A stretch of 11,949 bases of DNA from UBA5738 sp049641805 (GCA_049641805.1 JBARNX010000027.1:1-11949), one strand, 5' to 3'. Positions 5,248 to 11,949 are shown, counted from the first letter of the stretch. A program made the numbers and translations. Notes: generated by a model not told the origin, from the sequence alone.

Positions 5248-6477
5248 TTACGAAATATCATCCAGCTTGGTGGATCTTTTACCGATTTTTAAGGATAACT
5301 TCACCCAATAATACTCCAGGCTATATTTAAAGTCCGATCGCCTCCATAAAAACAAAATGCCGATCCAAACAATTATGTTGAACGCCCCAAACGCCAGGCA
5401 TCCGTTTATCGTTTGGTTCCAACCCGGGATGAATCCGGATAAAACGACTCTCAATAATTCGGAAAGAATGGTCTCGAGCATGTATATGGACAAACTGACC
5501 CGGCTGAACCATCCGATGAACGCCAATTTTTTAGAAACATAACGCCCGCGTCCCGCAAGAAAATACGCCGTTGATAATAATATTAAAAACAACCCCAGTT
5601 CAAAGTTTGTTTTAAAAAACCAAAAAAAATCGGGAGTAGATATTGTTTTTTTAAAATTGAGCATCCCGGCCAGCCCGAACGCGATAAAAATAATGCCGCT
5701 GGGCACGACAATCTTTTTCAACAAATCTTTCCTGCCGCCGTAAATCATCATTCCGATCATTAAACCAAAAATACCGTATGCCAAATAAGGCAATAACGGA
5801 TACGGATTGGCAATAAAAAAACTGAAAAATAACGCTACCGGATAATTGCCATCGGCAATCGACTTGGCCAGGACCGGAAAAATGCCTACCCTGGCAAACG
5901 ACAACGCCATAATCGAAAAACCGGCCAGCCAAAGGATCAAATAATTCCTCTTCGCTTTTTTTTCGCCTCCGTTGCGCAACATCATGAACATGGCGCCGGA
6001 TAAAATTATCAGGTTTAATCCGACCGTTGAAAGCGATGACCCTTCAAAAAACTTGCCGATATGTGGAAACGCGAAGCTCATTTCCCGCAACGATCCCGCG
6101 ACCACGGTCAAATCCGGCCGGTTGTTGATGAAATCGATATTCCACCGCCCCATAAAAATATTCAAGAGATAATGAAAAATCAAAAGAACGCCTCCCGTTA
6201 ACGCCATGTTGGAAAAAATCTTGTGTTCAAACCCCTTCTCGGCCCGCCTCAATGCCATCAAAGAATTAACGATCATTGAATAAACAATGAATATTCCTCC
6301 CCACAAAGCCATGAAACTCATTAATATGATGATCAATGGCGGATTTGCGAAATCAATTTTATGGATATTGGCAAAATTATATACCGATGCGTGAAACAGG
6401 ATGATCAGCATCAAAGCTACGCCTCTTAAAATGTCAAAAGCCTCGATTCTGCATATGTTCATTTGCTTATCTTGCAT
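5248..6477 (-). CDS. Polytopic acyltransferase-like membrane protein (DUF1624/DUF418/HGSNAT-like)
   Basis: A 409-residue protein with about ten or eleven hydrophobic helices. The start 'RIEAFDILRGVALMLIILFHA' (10-30) is the signature of membrane acyltransferases of the acyltransferase-3/DUF1624/DUF418/OpgC clan, where a D-x-x-RG stretch enters helix 1 and a conserved His ends it. The C-terminal part 'GWFSRVSLSIYMLETILSELLR' (about 323-344) and the final amphipathic tail 'SDFKYSLEYYWVKLSL' resemble the C-terminal region of DUF418 proteins. Such enzymes pass an acyl group across or at the membrane to sugars or other envelope molecules; donor and acceptor are unknown. The start overlaps the upstream ligase gene by 19 bp. 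An alternative ATG at 6462 (residue 6) would give an ATGA overlap with the ligase stop. Either way the two genes are translationally coupled, which argues for a shared pathway. Confidence 0.75.
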   Translation of the reverse strand: MQDKQMNICRIEAFDILRGVALMLIILFHASVYNFANIHKIDFANPPLIIILMSFMALWGGIFIVYSMIVNSLMALRRAEKGFEHKIFSNMALTGGVLLIFHYLLNIFMGRWNIDFINNRPDLTVVAGSLREMSFAFPHIGKFFEGSSLSTVGLNLIILSGAMFMMLRNGGEKKAKRNYLILWLAGFSIMALSFARVGIFPVLAKSIADGNYPVALFFSFFIANPYPLLPYLAYGIFGLMIGMMIYGGRKDLLKKIVVPSGIIFIAFGLAGMLNFKKTISTPDFFWFFKTNFELGLFLILLSTAYFLAGRGRYVSKKLAFIGWFSRVSLSIYMLETILSELLRVVLSGFIPGWNQTINGCLAFGAFNIIVWIGILFLWRRSDFKYSLEYYWVKLSLKIGKRSTKLDDIS

Positions 6478-7829
6478 ATTATTCTTGATAGTTTATTTGA
6501 TAATTCGTTAGGTACCGGATCGGCAAATATGATTTCAATGTCGGGCAAAGCGCAGTCATAATCCGAAAATATTTTTTTTATGGAACAAGAAAGTTTTTCC
6601 CGGAGCCCTTCTCCCGCCGCTCCGGGCGCCAGCTTAATCCTTAAGACGATTTTATCATAGTCCGTTTGTATGGCCTGGAAATCATCGATGTCCCCGGAAG
6701 TGGATATTATCGCCCGGCTTATGTAATCCTGGAAAACAAATTGTTCGGCAAGGCTGCCGTTTCTCAATCCCCAAAACATGTCATCGGCCCTTCCCTGCAC
6801 CTCTTTTATCACCCGGAAATTTGATCCGCAACGGCATTTGTTTTTATCGATGACAATAATATCGTTTAATTCATACCTGATTATCGGCTGGGAATTTTTG
6901 TGCAGATCGGTTATCAGCAGTCTTTTGCATGACTCCCCGGCGGCGGTTGCGGACCCGTCGCCATTCAATGTTTCGACCGCGACCAAATCTTCGTTAATAT
7001 GCAAACTGCCGTACCTGCATGTAATCGCGACCGGGCCCTCCGTGCATTTGTATATTTGGTGGATGACGCCGCCAAAAACTTTTTCAAGGTATATTTTGAC
7101 ATCGGGGTAAAGGACCTCGGCGTAAGATATTACGCGTTTTGGTTTTATCGCCAGCCGCCCGGCCTCGACCTCCTTGGCGATGATCTTTAACATCGACGGC
7201 GGCGCGGAAAGTATGTTCGGATCGAGTTTTTCCAATTCATCGATTATTTTTTCAATGGGATTTAACTGGCTTATATAAGTAAGCTTATGGCCGAATTTGT
7301 CCAAATTAAAAGCCGGGGCGCTTACCCTTAAAATAAAAGCGAGATTTATCTTTTCTCCCTTGGGAAAATCAAACCGGGAAAGCAAAGCGGCTTTCATATA
7401 TCCTTCTTCGCGGGGCGTGACTATTTCAACACCCTTGTTGCCGCTCGTTCCCGACGACATTCCCACATTGATCCCCTCAAGCCTTTTTGAAAAATCGCGC
7501 GCGCCTTCCACCTCCAAGCAAAAATCAATGATCTCTTCCTTCGACAGGCCAACCGTGTTGTAACCGGTCAGATTTTCCATCATTATTTTTTTATTCACCG
7601 GCGGTAAGTTCCATATGTCGCTCAAATCAAAACCGGAATAATGGTTTTTAAAAAACGGAGATTTGGCAAAAGCGCGGCGCGCCACGGCTCTCATCCGCCT
7701 TTCCTGATAATTTTTGATATCCTTTTGGCGCCAATATTTAAACCTGTGCTTGCACAATAAATAGAAAATCAAAAAAGAACCAGCGAAGGCTTCCTCCATA
7801 AAATCCCTGATTTTGTCCAATATTGCCAT
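6459..7829 (-). CDS. Adenylate-forming ligase, PaaK/CapK/F390-synthetase class
   Basis: A 456-residue AMP-forming ligase. Supporting motifs are the phosphate-binding 'MSSGTSGNKG' (124-133), 'IYKCTEGPVAI' (259-269, the Y-x-x-T-E-G adenine loop), 'ITDLHKNSQPIIRYELNDI' (306-324, with D308 and the RY-x-x-x-D hinge), 'KCRCGS' (331-336, likely zinc-site cysteines as in phenylacetate-CoA ligase relatives), and a C-terminal subdomain ending in 'NELSNKLSRI' with K446 as the likely catalytic Lys. The N-terminal 40 residues are helical and basic/aromatic and may contact the membrane. The enzyme would activate a carboxylate as acyl-AMP and pass it to CoA, a carrier or an amine. Overlap with the membrane acyltransferase gene suggests that the activated acyl group goes to it. 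The start is 23 bp after the mscL stop, with a weak GGA 8-10 bases before ATG. The substrate is unknown. Confidence 0.85.
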   Translation of the reverse strand: MAILDKIRDFMEEAFAGSFLIFYLLCKHRFKYWRQKDIKNYQERRMRAVARRAFAKSPFFKNHYSGFDLSDIWNLPPVNKKIMMENLTGYNTVGLSKEEIIDFCLEVEGARDFSKRLEGINVGMSSGTSGNKGVEIVTPREEGYMKAALLSRFDFPKGEKINLAFILRVSAPAFNLDKFGHKLTYISQLNPIEKIIDELEKLDPNILSAPPSMLKIIAKEVEAGRLAIKPKRVISYAEVLYPDVKIYLEKVFGGVIHQIYKCTEGPVAITCRYGSLHINEDLVAVETLNGDGSATAAGESCKRLLITDLHKNSQPIIRYELNDIIVIDKNKCRCGSNFRVIKEVQGRADDMFWGLRNGSLAEQFVFQDYISRAIISTSGDIDDFQAIQTDYDKIVLRIKLAPGAAGEGLREKLSCSIKKIFSDYDCALPDIEIIFADPVPNELSNKLSRIICKISK

Positions 7830-7852
7830 GTTTTATCCGCAACAAGAGAATG

Positions 7853-8254
7853 TTACGACACTATCTGGGTGCAATGCATGCAGCGCTTCGCGCCGGCCGG
7901 GATTTCGCCCAGGCACTCGGGGCATTTTTTAGTTAAGGGCTGGGCAACCGTATCTTTCTTGGAACGGCTGACCAGCATATTCATTGGCTTGACCACAAAG
8001 AAAAATACCGCACCGGCAACCAGAACAAACGAAATGGCGGCATTGATAAAGTGGCCGTACATGAACTTGCTGCCGTTTGCCGTAAAAAACAGCCCACTGA
8101 AATCCGGCACTTTGGCGACCGCCGCGATGAGCGGGGTCAAAAGGTCGGCCACCAGTGCCGTGACCACCGACCCGAAAGCCGCACCGATCACCACGCCCAC
8201 GGCCAGGTCAACCACATTCCCCCGCAACAAAAATTGCTTGAAATCGTTTAACAT
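7853..8254 (-). CDS. mscL: Large-conductance mechanosensitive channel MscL with C-terminal zinc ribbon
   Basis: MscL opens a wide pore under membrane tension to release solutes on hypo-osmotic shock. The 133-residue product shows the N-terminal amphipathic helix 'LNDFKQFLLRGNVVDLAVGVVIGAAFG' with the conserved pore helix TM1 (about 14-43), a short periplasmic loop (about 48-66) and TM2 (about 69-93), ending in the basic 'VVKPMN' turn. After it a CPECxxxIPxxAxRCxHC zinc ribbon (C111, C114, C125, C128) replaces the simple C-terminal bundle helix; this form is common in many bacteria. No Shine-Dalgarno is visible, only an A/T-rich leader. The ligase and acyltransferase genes follow within 23 bp in the same direction, so they may be read from the same transcript. 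Confidence 0.97.
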   Translation of the reverse strand: MLNDFKQFLLRGNVVDLAVGVVIGAAFGSVVTALVADLLTPLIAAVAKVPDFSGLFFTANGSKFMYGHFINAAISFVLVAGAVFFFVVKPMNMLVSRSKKDTVAQPLTKKCPECLGEIPAGAKRCMHCTQIVS

Positions 8255-8291
8255 ATTTTTTTATTATTTTTACAAATAATTCCAATGTTGA

Positions 8292-8882
8292 TTAATAATA
8301 CTTCTCAATTCCGCCAAAGCCAAATTGCTTGTTTTGTTCCGATTTTTTTATGAGATTTTCCAGACGCTTGTTAAATTCCTCCGGCCGCAAGCGCGCGCCC
8401 TCAACATAGCCAATGCGGATCCGTTGATATACCGGCGAGAATTTTTTGAAATTCTTCCACGCGGTTTTGTTGGCTTTTATCTTAGCCATGACATCCGGCG
8501 GAAAAACGAATTTCTTCGCCAGTATCGGCGCCACCACGGCGCGCACCGAAGGAATCACCCTTCCCTCCTCAACAAGCTTTCTCAACCGCTCAATATTCGC
8601 CTGCGAATAACCGCTCTTTGGATTCCGCGGCGTAAACCTCTGTGCCGTAGAAAATTCATCGATCTTTTTCACCGTGCTATCAATCCACCCAAACGCCAAC
8701 GCCTCCTCCACCGCCTCATTATACCCAATCCTCCTCCCCGATTTTTTATTGTTGTAAACCAACCAAACCTCCTTTTCCTTATCATGATTCCTCTCCAGCC
8801 ATTCGTGCCACTCTTCCCTGCCTGTAACACATAGAGTTTTTCCTATTTCCATAAAAACAAGATTTATTGGTACCTCAATCAT
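8292..8882 (-). CDS. YdeI/OmdA (OmpD-associated) family protein
   Basis: A 196-residue protein of the YdeI/OmdA family, annotated in many bacteria as 'bacteriocin-protection' or OmpD-associated protein; the biochemical function is not established. Typical features are 'REEWHEWLERNHDKEKEVWLVYNNKKSG' near the N-terminus, 'YNEAVEEALAFGWIDSTVKKID' in the middle (W-I-D-S), 'RFTPRNPKSGYSQANIERLRKLVEEGR', and the C-terminal module 'PPDVMAKIKANKTAWKNFKKFSP..QRIRIGYVEGARLRPEEFNKRLENL' (OmdA domain). The annotated ATG has a good AGGG 6-7 bases upstream. Family members usually begin near MEIGKT, which here is Met11 (position 8852), so the first ten residues are uncertain. A 3' remnant of a related gene lies at 5145-5207. 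Confidence 0.88.
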   Translation of the reverse strand: MIEVPINLVFMEIGKTLCVTGREEWHEWLERNHDKEKEVWLVYNNKKSGRRIGYNEAVEEALAFGWIDSTVKKIDEFSTAQRFTPRNPKSGYSQANIERLRKLVEEGRVIPSVRAVVAPILAKKFVFPPDVMAKIKANKTAWKNFKKFSPVYQRIRIGYVEGARLRPEEFNKRLENLIKKSEQNKQFGFGGIEKYY

Positions 8883-8959
8883 TTATTTCCCTAAAAGGGT
8901 CTAACCTTTTTACTAATTGGCTCCCAAAATTAAGTATTATTATCATATCGGTAATTATT

Positions 8960-9595
8960 TTAACTTGAACCCGCGGCTAAGTATTTTTCAATCGCACACA
9001 TTTGCCCGCTGAAATCTTCATCCATATTGAAAACCTCCAATCCATACTTTTTAGATTCATCCTCAAAATAGCGAGAATATACGGCAATCATTTTTGCAAT
9101 TCTTCCAAAAGTCGCTTCGTCTTTTGTTTTTCGCAATATCCAATCATTTGGCGTCGTTGATTTATGAATGCTTTGAACGAATTTCTGCTCATCATATTTC
9201 GCAAGGAAAACCGCTCTGACATGGTCCTTGCCGAATTTTTTAAAAATACGATCAACTATTTCGGGAGTAACCTGATACCCTTCAACGATGAAATCATCCT
9301 CATCCGCCAGATATGTTTCAGCCATCATGCTGACGGCATCATAAACGGTTTTTGCTTGAGCAATATAATTTTTGATGATCTGTTGCGGAGTGTATTTGGA
9401 ATAAAATTCGTCATTGCTTTGTTCGCGCGAGTGACTATGAGGGAAAAGCGCCGGGCGCTTATCCTCCGGCGTATACGCCCAAACAATATTTTGGAGCGTG
9501 TCAGCAGAAATCCACGGGATTTGATATTGAGCCGCCAATTTTTTGGTTAAAGTTGTCTTCCCGCATTTCGGTGGTCCGCCTATTAAATAAATCAT
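8960..9595 (-). CDS. P-loop small-molecule kinase-like protein
   Basis: A 211-residue single-domain P-loop NTPase. The Walker A motif is at the very N-terminus (GGPPKCGKTT, residues 6-15), preceded by the strand MIYLI. 'PWISADTLQNIVW' supplies the Asp often used to bind the substrate hydroxyl, 'DDFIVEGYQVTPEIV' (about 100-114) is the Walker B/acceptor region, and 'ILRKTKDEATFGRIAKMI' provides the Lys/Arg-rich lid. This pattern fits the adenylate-kinase-like/AAA_33 group (2-phosphoglycerate kinase, shikimate kinase-like). The substrate cannot be read. The gene is followed by YdeI and preceded at 76 bp by the nucleotidyltransferase gene, with an inverted repeat TTGAATCCATTCAA (9611-9624) between them. 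No Shine-Dalgarno precedes the ATG. Confidence 0.8.
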   Translation of the reverse strand: MIYLIGGPPKCGKTTLTKKLAAQYQIPWISADTLQNIVWAYTPEDKRPALFPHSHSREQSNDEFYSKYTPQQIIKNYIAQAKTVYDAVSMMAETYLADEDDFIVEGYQVTPEIVDRIFKKFGKDHVRAVFLAKYDEQKFVQSIHKSTTPNDWILRKTKDEATFGRIAKMIAVYSRYFEDESKKYGLEVFNMDEDFSGQMCAIEKYLAAGSS

Positions 9596-9671
9596 AAATT
9601 TAGTATTGAGTTGAATCCATTCAAACCTATTCCAAAACTAATTCCATAGAGTGCTAACCTTCAAAATTTAC

Positions 9672-10208
9672 CTATTCCCCTTTATATTCTTCCGGCAGCT
9701 CTATACCGAATTTTTCGCATAAAGCTTTGACATCTTTAAAATCGCTGTCGCGAAGCTGATAGCCTGAATGGAACTGCACCATGTGATCCGCGGGTATGCA
9801 TCTGACCGCGCGCCCGTCAATTGTGCCCGTTCCCGCCAGCGATCCGTCCGGATATTTGATTCCTTCCGCAACATGCCCGTTTCCATCAAAAATAAAAGCA
9901 TGCAAATCGATACGACGGCCCTTACCGTCCGCCATAACAAAATTCCATTCGTTGGATCTTTCCACTTCTCCATACCCTTGCCCTTCCAACATCTCGCAAA
10001 CCATCTGCACATCCTTCTGCTGGAGCGCGATATCCAAATCCGCATGAGGTCGCGTTTGCCCTCCGAGCAAAGCATCGACGCCCCATCCCCCGTCTATCCA
10101 AATCCCGATACCCAGATTTTCCAATTGGTAATAAAGATCCGCGACATCTCTTGGTGTCATTAATTTTCCGGAAATATTTTCTTTTGTTTTTATCGGTTCC
10201 TGCGGCAT
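9672..10208 (-). CDS. Lincosamide/aminoglycoside-type nucleotidyltransferase
   Basis: A 178-residue protein of the family that includes lincosamide nucleotidyltransferase LnuA and ANT(2'')-like enzymes (PF10706 type). 'GIWIDGGWGVDALLG' (35-49), 'QTRPHADLDIAL' (51-62, with D57 and D59 as metal ligands) and 'RRIDLHAF' (98-105, D101 as third acid) are all diagnostic. The C-terminal half has 'MVQFHSGYQLRDSDFKDVKAL', typical for the substrate side. Such enzymes transfer AMP to a hydroxyl of an antibiotic or other small molecule. Resistance is possible but not shown; chromosomal copies often have other or unknown substrates. Codon 17 (MTPRDV) is an alternative start that would fit the usual shorter N-terminus. 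It begins 9 bases after the stop of the upstream kinase gene, so the two are likely one operon. Confidence 0.88.
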   Translation of the reverse strand: MPQEPIKTKENISGKLMTPRDVADLYYQLENLGIGIWIDGGWGVDALLGGQTRPHADLDIALQQKDVQMVCEMLEGQGYGEVERSNEWNFVMADGKGRRIDLHAFIFDGNGHVAEGIKYPDGSLAGTGTIDGRAVRCIPADHMVQFHSGYQLRDSDFKDVKALCEKFGIELPEEYKGE

Positions 10209-10217
10209 ATTTTCAAA

Positions 10218-10664
10218 TTATCCCAATTCATCGGAAGCTGGCACTTCAAAGTTATTGATCCATTGGTCAAGATCGGACTCTTTGACACAAAAAGTGTTCG
10301 GCGGCAATCCGCCGTTGCGCTTTTCCAAGCGCCGCCACAATTCATCCTTCGAAATTTCCAAATAATAAAGCTTGGTATCCGCGCCAAGCACTTTGGCCTT
10401 GTCCCTAAGTTCATCGCGCTCTTTGCGAATCCAAAATCCATTTTCAAGAATGACATCAATACCCAGCCGCAGTGCTTGTTGGGCGATTTCCCATTGGATG
10501 GATTCGATGACCGCGCGTTTTTCCTCATTATATCCGTCTTCCAAAATGCGCGCCATCCACTCGTCAGGCGTTAACCGCAAAGCCGGAAGCTCGCTCTCCA
10601 ACTTCTTTGCCAGAGTAGATTTTCCCGAACCGGGCAAACCGCAAATTAAATGTAATGTTGGCAT
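10218..10664 (-). CDS. P-loop kinase (AAA_33/zeta-toxin-like)
   Basis: A 148-residue predicted kinase. 'MPTLHLICGLPGSGKSTLAKKLE' is strand 1 with Walker A (GLPGSGKST, 9-17). 'LTPDEWM' (31-37) carries the substrate-side Asp, 'GIDVILENGFWIRKERDELR' (68-87) is the second strand and acceptor loop, and 'WRRLEKRNGG' (110-119) the Arg-rich lid. This is the small AAA_33 or zeta-toxin-like kinase type that phosphorylates small metabolites or antibiotics. The frame is open to a TTG at 10676, but the ATG at 10664 was chosen because the hydrophobic strand begins immediately and GAG stands 7 bases upstream. It is followed after 9 bp by the nucleotidyltransferase gene. No promoter was clearly visible in the 155 bp upstream. 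Confidence 0.85.
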   Translation of the reverse strand: MPTLHLICGLPGSGKSTLAKKLESELPALRLTPDEWMARILEDGYNEEKRAVIESIQWEIAQQALRLGIDVILENGFWIRKERDELRDKAKVLGADTKLYYLEISKDELWRRLEKRNGGLPPNTFCVKESDLDQWINNFEVPASDELG

Positions 10665-10689
10665 GTGAATTCTCAATTCCGATAATCGC

Positions 10690-10740
10690 GGATCATCAAA
10701 CCCCCTTTGACACGGGTGATCCTTCGACTTCGTTCAGGAC
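10690..10740. repeat. Nested hairpin plus REP-like motif between kinase and fic
   Basis: GGATCA (10690-10695) and TGATCC (10717-10722) form an outer stem, and TCAAA/TTTGA (10696-10700, 10706-10710) an inner one with a CCCCC loop. Next to it CCTTCGACTTCGTTCAGGA (10721-10739) resembles a short motif often scattered between genes as REP-like sequence. I cannot count its copies from this window. On the minus strand it lies just before the kinase gene start. Confidence 0.45.
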
Positions 10741-10797
10741 TATCGCTTTCCTTTCCAATCTCCTCCTTCGCATTAATCGACGAGCAAATAAGCAAAG

Positions 10798-10814
10798 TCC
10801 GCACCTATGGCGGA
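10798..10814 (-). terminator. Weak hairpin after fic
   Basis: TCCGC and GCGGA form a 5-bp stem with a 7-base loop, directly after the fic stop on the minus strand and followed by a T-rich but interrupted run. It is a weak candidate for a fic terminator. Confidence 0.25.
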
Positions 10815-10819
10815 ACGCG

Positions 10820-11743
10820 TCATTCTCTTTCAATGATGGCAAAACCGGCCAAGACCGCATCACCGATGAAATCTTCAAACTTGCTTGAATCCGCGCCGGT
10901 TTGCGCTTTATTCAAATAAAGACTGTATTGCCGCCGGTTTTCCTGCAAGATTACGGCCGGCGCGTAATTTTTCCGCAAGAGCATCGCGTTCAATATCATA
11001 CGGCCGATCCGGCCGTTGCCGTCGGAAAACGGGTGGATTCTTTCAAATTCAACATGAATTCCGGCCGCCAAAGCAATGATGTCTTTTTGTGCCAGATTTA
11101 TTTTTTTTACCAGCTCCTTCATCAACTCGGAAATTTTCAAATAATTCGCGGTGGGAACATTGGCCCCCACGATCCGCACGCCATGCTCGCGCCACGCGCC
11201 CGCGTCGGGTCGGATGCTGTTCATTAAAATTCCGTGCAATTTCAAAATAAACTCTTCGTCAACCGGTTTTTTTTGCGCCACCCGATCAAACATGTATTCA
11301 AGCGCGGTTTTGTGGTTCTTGGCCTCCAAATGCTCAACCAATGTCTTATCGGGAACCGCCGCGTCGTCAAACAAAATTGCCGCGGTCTGGGCTTCGCTCA
11401 AAGTACTTCCCTCGATACGGTTGGAATGGTAAGTCAATTTCAATATCAGCTGATCGCGGATATCTGGATTATCCAAAATTGTTTTGATAACGGATTGATA
11501 ATTATTGCTTTTTCCCGCCAGCAAGATTTTTTTAGCTTCCAAGACCTGCGCGGGAATTTCTTTTTGACCGGTAACATCAAGGTAAAGCCGGTCGATTTTC
11601 TCCAATGCCGCTTTGCGGGGAACGGCGCGGCCGTTTATCCAGCGATTGAACGACGCAAAAGTCACGCCCAACCGGCGGGCGGTTTCTTCCTGTGTCAATC
11701 CTGAAACTTTTTGTATGAATTTTAATTTTTCCGGAATATTCAT
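10820..11743 (-). CDS. Fic-domain AMP-transferase with N-terminal XRE helix-turn-helix
   Basis: A 307-residue two-part protein. Residues 1-55 form an XRE-type HTH ('LTQEETARRLGVTFASFNRWINGRAVPRKAALEKI'). Residues about 95-300 form a Fic domain with the full catalytic motif HPFSDGNGRIGR (237-248): H237 as base, D241, G242-N243-G244 anion hole and R245/R248. The inhibitory motif SNRIEG (107-112, S-x-x-x-E-G) lies N-terminal to the core, making this a class II, self-inhibited Fic protein. 'RIVGANVPTANYLKI' is the flap that positions the target. It would transfer AMP to a hydroxyl of a protein; the target is unknown. The HTH and the palindrome in its own promoter argue for autorepression. The whole chain is intact. 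There is no Shine-Dalgarno, and the predicted leader is about 15 bases. Confidence 0.93.
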   Translation of the reverse strand: MNIPEKLKFIQKVSGLTQEETARRLGVTFASFNRWINGRAVPRKAALEKIDRLYLDVTGQKEIPAQVLEAKKILLAGKSNNYQSVIKTILDNPDIRDQLILKLTYHSNRIEGSTLSEAQTAAILFDDAAVPDKTLVEHLEAKNHKTALEYMFDRVAQKKPVDEEFILKLHGILMNSIRPDAGAWREHGVRIVGANVPTANYLKISELMKELVKKINLAQKDIIALAAGIHVEFERIHPFSDGNGRIGRMILNAMLLRKNYAPAVILQENRRQYSLYLNKAQTGADSSKFEDFIGDAVLAGFAIIERE

Positions 11744-11764
11744 GGTCTTTGTACTTATGATCTA

Positions 11765-11793
11765 ATAATACAAAACTATATATAGTTTGTCAA
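11765..11793 (-). promoter_or_regulatory. fic promoter
   Basis: On the minus strand TTGACA (11788-11793) and TATTAT (11765-11770) stand 17 bp apart, a near-perfect housekeeping promoter. Transcription should begin near 11758, 15 bases before the ATG. The spacer is almost entirely the palindromic operator described separately. Confidence 0.85.
11773..11788. promoter_or_regulatory. Perfect palindromic operator in the fic promoter
   Basis: AAACTATATATAGTTT is a perfect 16-bp palindrome filling the space between the -35 and -10 boxes and touching the -35 box. A repressor dimer here would shut out RNA polymerase. A 14/16 copy ending in the same TATATAGTTT occurs at 11801-11816, 28 bp upstream, toward the tRNA promoter. 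The XRE-type HTH of the Fic protein is the obvious candidate binder (inference). Confidence 0.75.
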
Positions 11794-11800
11794 AATTGCC

Positions 11801-11816
11801 AATCTTTATATAGTTT
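11801..11816. promoter_or_regulatory. Second, imperfect copy of the fic operator
   Basis: AATCTTTATATAGTTT matches the palindrome at 11773-11788 in 14 of 16 positions, with one half-site intact (TATATAGTTT). It lies upstream of the fic -35 box and 8 bp before the -35 box of the divergent tRNA promoter. Confidence 0.5.
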
Positions 11817-11823
11817 CAAAAAC

Positions 11824-11852
11824 TTGCTTTTTGGCGATTTTTCGTATTTAAT
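11824..11852 (+). promoter_or_regulatory. Promoter of tRNA-Ser
   Basis: TTGCTT (11824-11829) and TTTAAT (11847-11852) are 17 bp apart, with transcription expected near 11859, four bases before the mature tRNA 5' end. Boxes are moderate matches, placed correctly. Confidence 0.55.
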
Positions 11853-11862
11853 AAAAACGACA

Positions 11863-11948
11863 GGTGGGGTGTCTGAGCGGTTGAAAGAGACAGTCTTGAA
11901 AACTGTTATGGTCAAAAGCCATCGCGAGTTCGAATCTCGCCCCCACCG
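11863..11948 (+). tRNA. tRNA-Ser(UGA)
   Basis: The acceptor stem pairs GGTGGGG (11863-11869) with CCCCACC (11941-11947), followed by discriminator G (11948). The anticodon stem ACAGT/ACTGT encloses the loop CTTGAAA, giving anticodon TGA, which reads UCA. A long variable arm (ATGG/CCAT) marks a class II tRNA, and GCGAG-TTCGAAT-CTCGC is the T arm. The window ends one base after the discriminator, so whether CCA is encoded cannot be judged (the next base is C). Confidence 0.97.
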
Positions 11949-11949
11949 C

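Noticed and set aside
8893..8910. AAAAGG/CCTTTT hairpin as terminator of the kinase gene
   Set aside because: The 6-bp stem is weak, mostly A-T, and overlaps the region just before the ydeI ribosome-binding site; there is no sustained U-tract on the minus strand.
11863..11949. Integration of a mobile element at tRNA-Ser
   Set aside because: The window stops at the 3' end of the tRNA, and no duplicated tRNA 3' fragment was seen elsewhere in the window; nothing supports it.

Overview
This 11.9 kb window looks like chromosome from a small-genome bacterium, most probably of the Candidate Phyla Radiation (Patescibacteria, Parcubacteria-like). That assignment is inferred from short compact genes, tight spacing, the style of the DUF11-like surface protein with a C-terminal membrane anchor, the short MltG, the SIMPL protein and the zinc-ribbon MscL. 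No rRNA or other phylogenetic marker is present, so it is not proven. Apart from a partial gene at the left edge and a tRNA at the right edge, both on +, every gene lies on the minus strand.

Left part (1-3516): the 3' end of a membrane-anchored surface protein runs into a bidirectional terminator. Three minus-strand genes follow: a SIMPL/DUF541 envelope protein, a four-helix bestrophin-like membrane protein with a perfect-consensus promoter, and mltG, the endolytic transglycosylase that ends glycan-strand growth. Upstream of mltG is a 364-bp gene-free stretch packed with inverted repeats. The largest is a roughly 190-bp element closed by a 23-bp stem. The two large structures pair best as minus-strand RNA, through G-U wobbles.

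Middle (3517-5247): a three-gene operon. Its first gene is a winged-helix protein fused to a minimal nucleotidyltransferase (MNT), the second is a HEPN protein directly abutting it, and the third is a small HAD-like hydrolase. This is a HEPN/MNT toxin-antitoxin-type module. Its promoter is covered by two 16-bp inverted repeats spaced 22 bp apart, as expected for autoregulation by the winged helix. Just upstream lies a 3'-terminal remnant of a second ydeI/omdA-like gene, homologous to the intact copy at 8292-8882.

Right-middle (5248-8254): an adenylate-forming ligase of the PaaK/CapK/F390-synthetase class overlaps a polytopic acyltransferase-like membrane protein. Together they look like an activate-and-transfer pair modifying an unknown envelope molecule. 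mscL lies 23 bp upstream in the same direction.

Right part (8292-11949): accessory-type genes. These are a YdeI/OmdA-family protein, two small P-loop kinases, a lincosamide/aminoglycoside-type nucleotidyltransferase and a class II Fic AMP-transferase with an N-terminal XRE helix-turn-helix. The fic promoter carries a perfect 16-bp palindrome between its -35 and -10 boxes. The window closes with a divergent tRNA-Ser(UGA).

Two independent modules here (wHTH-MNT/HEPN and HTH-Fic) are nucleotide-transferring, self-regulated systems with operators readable in the sequence. Together with the structured elements before mltG they are the most interesting content.
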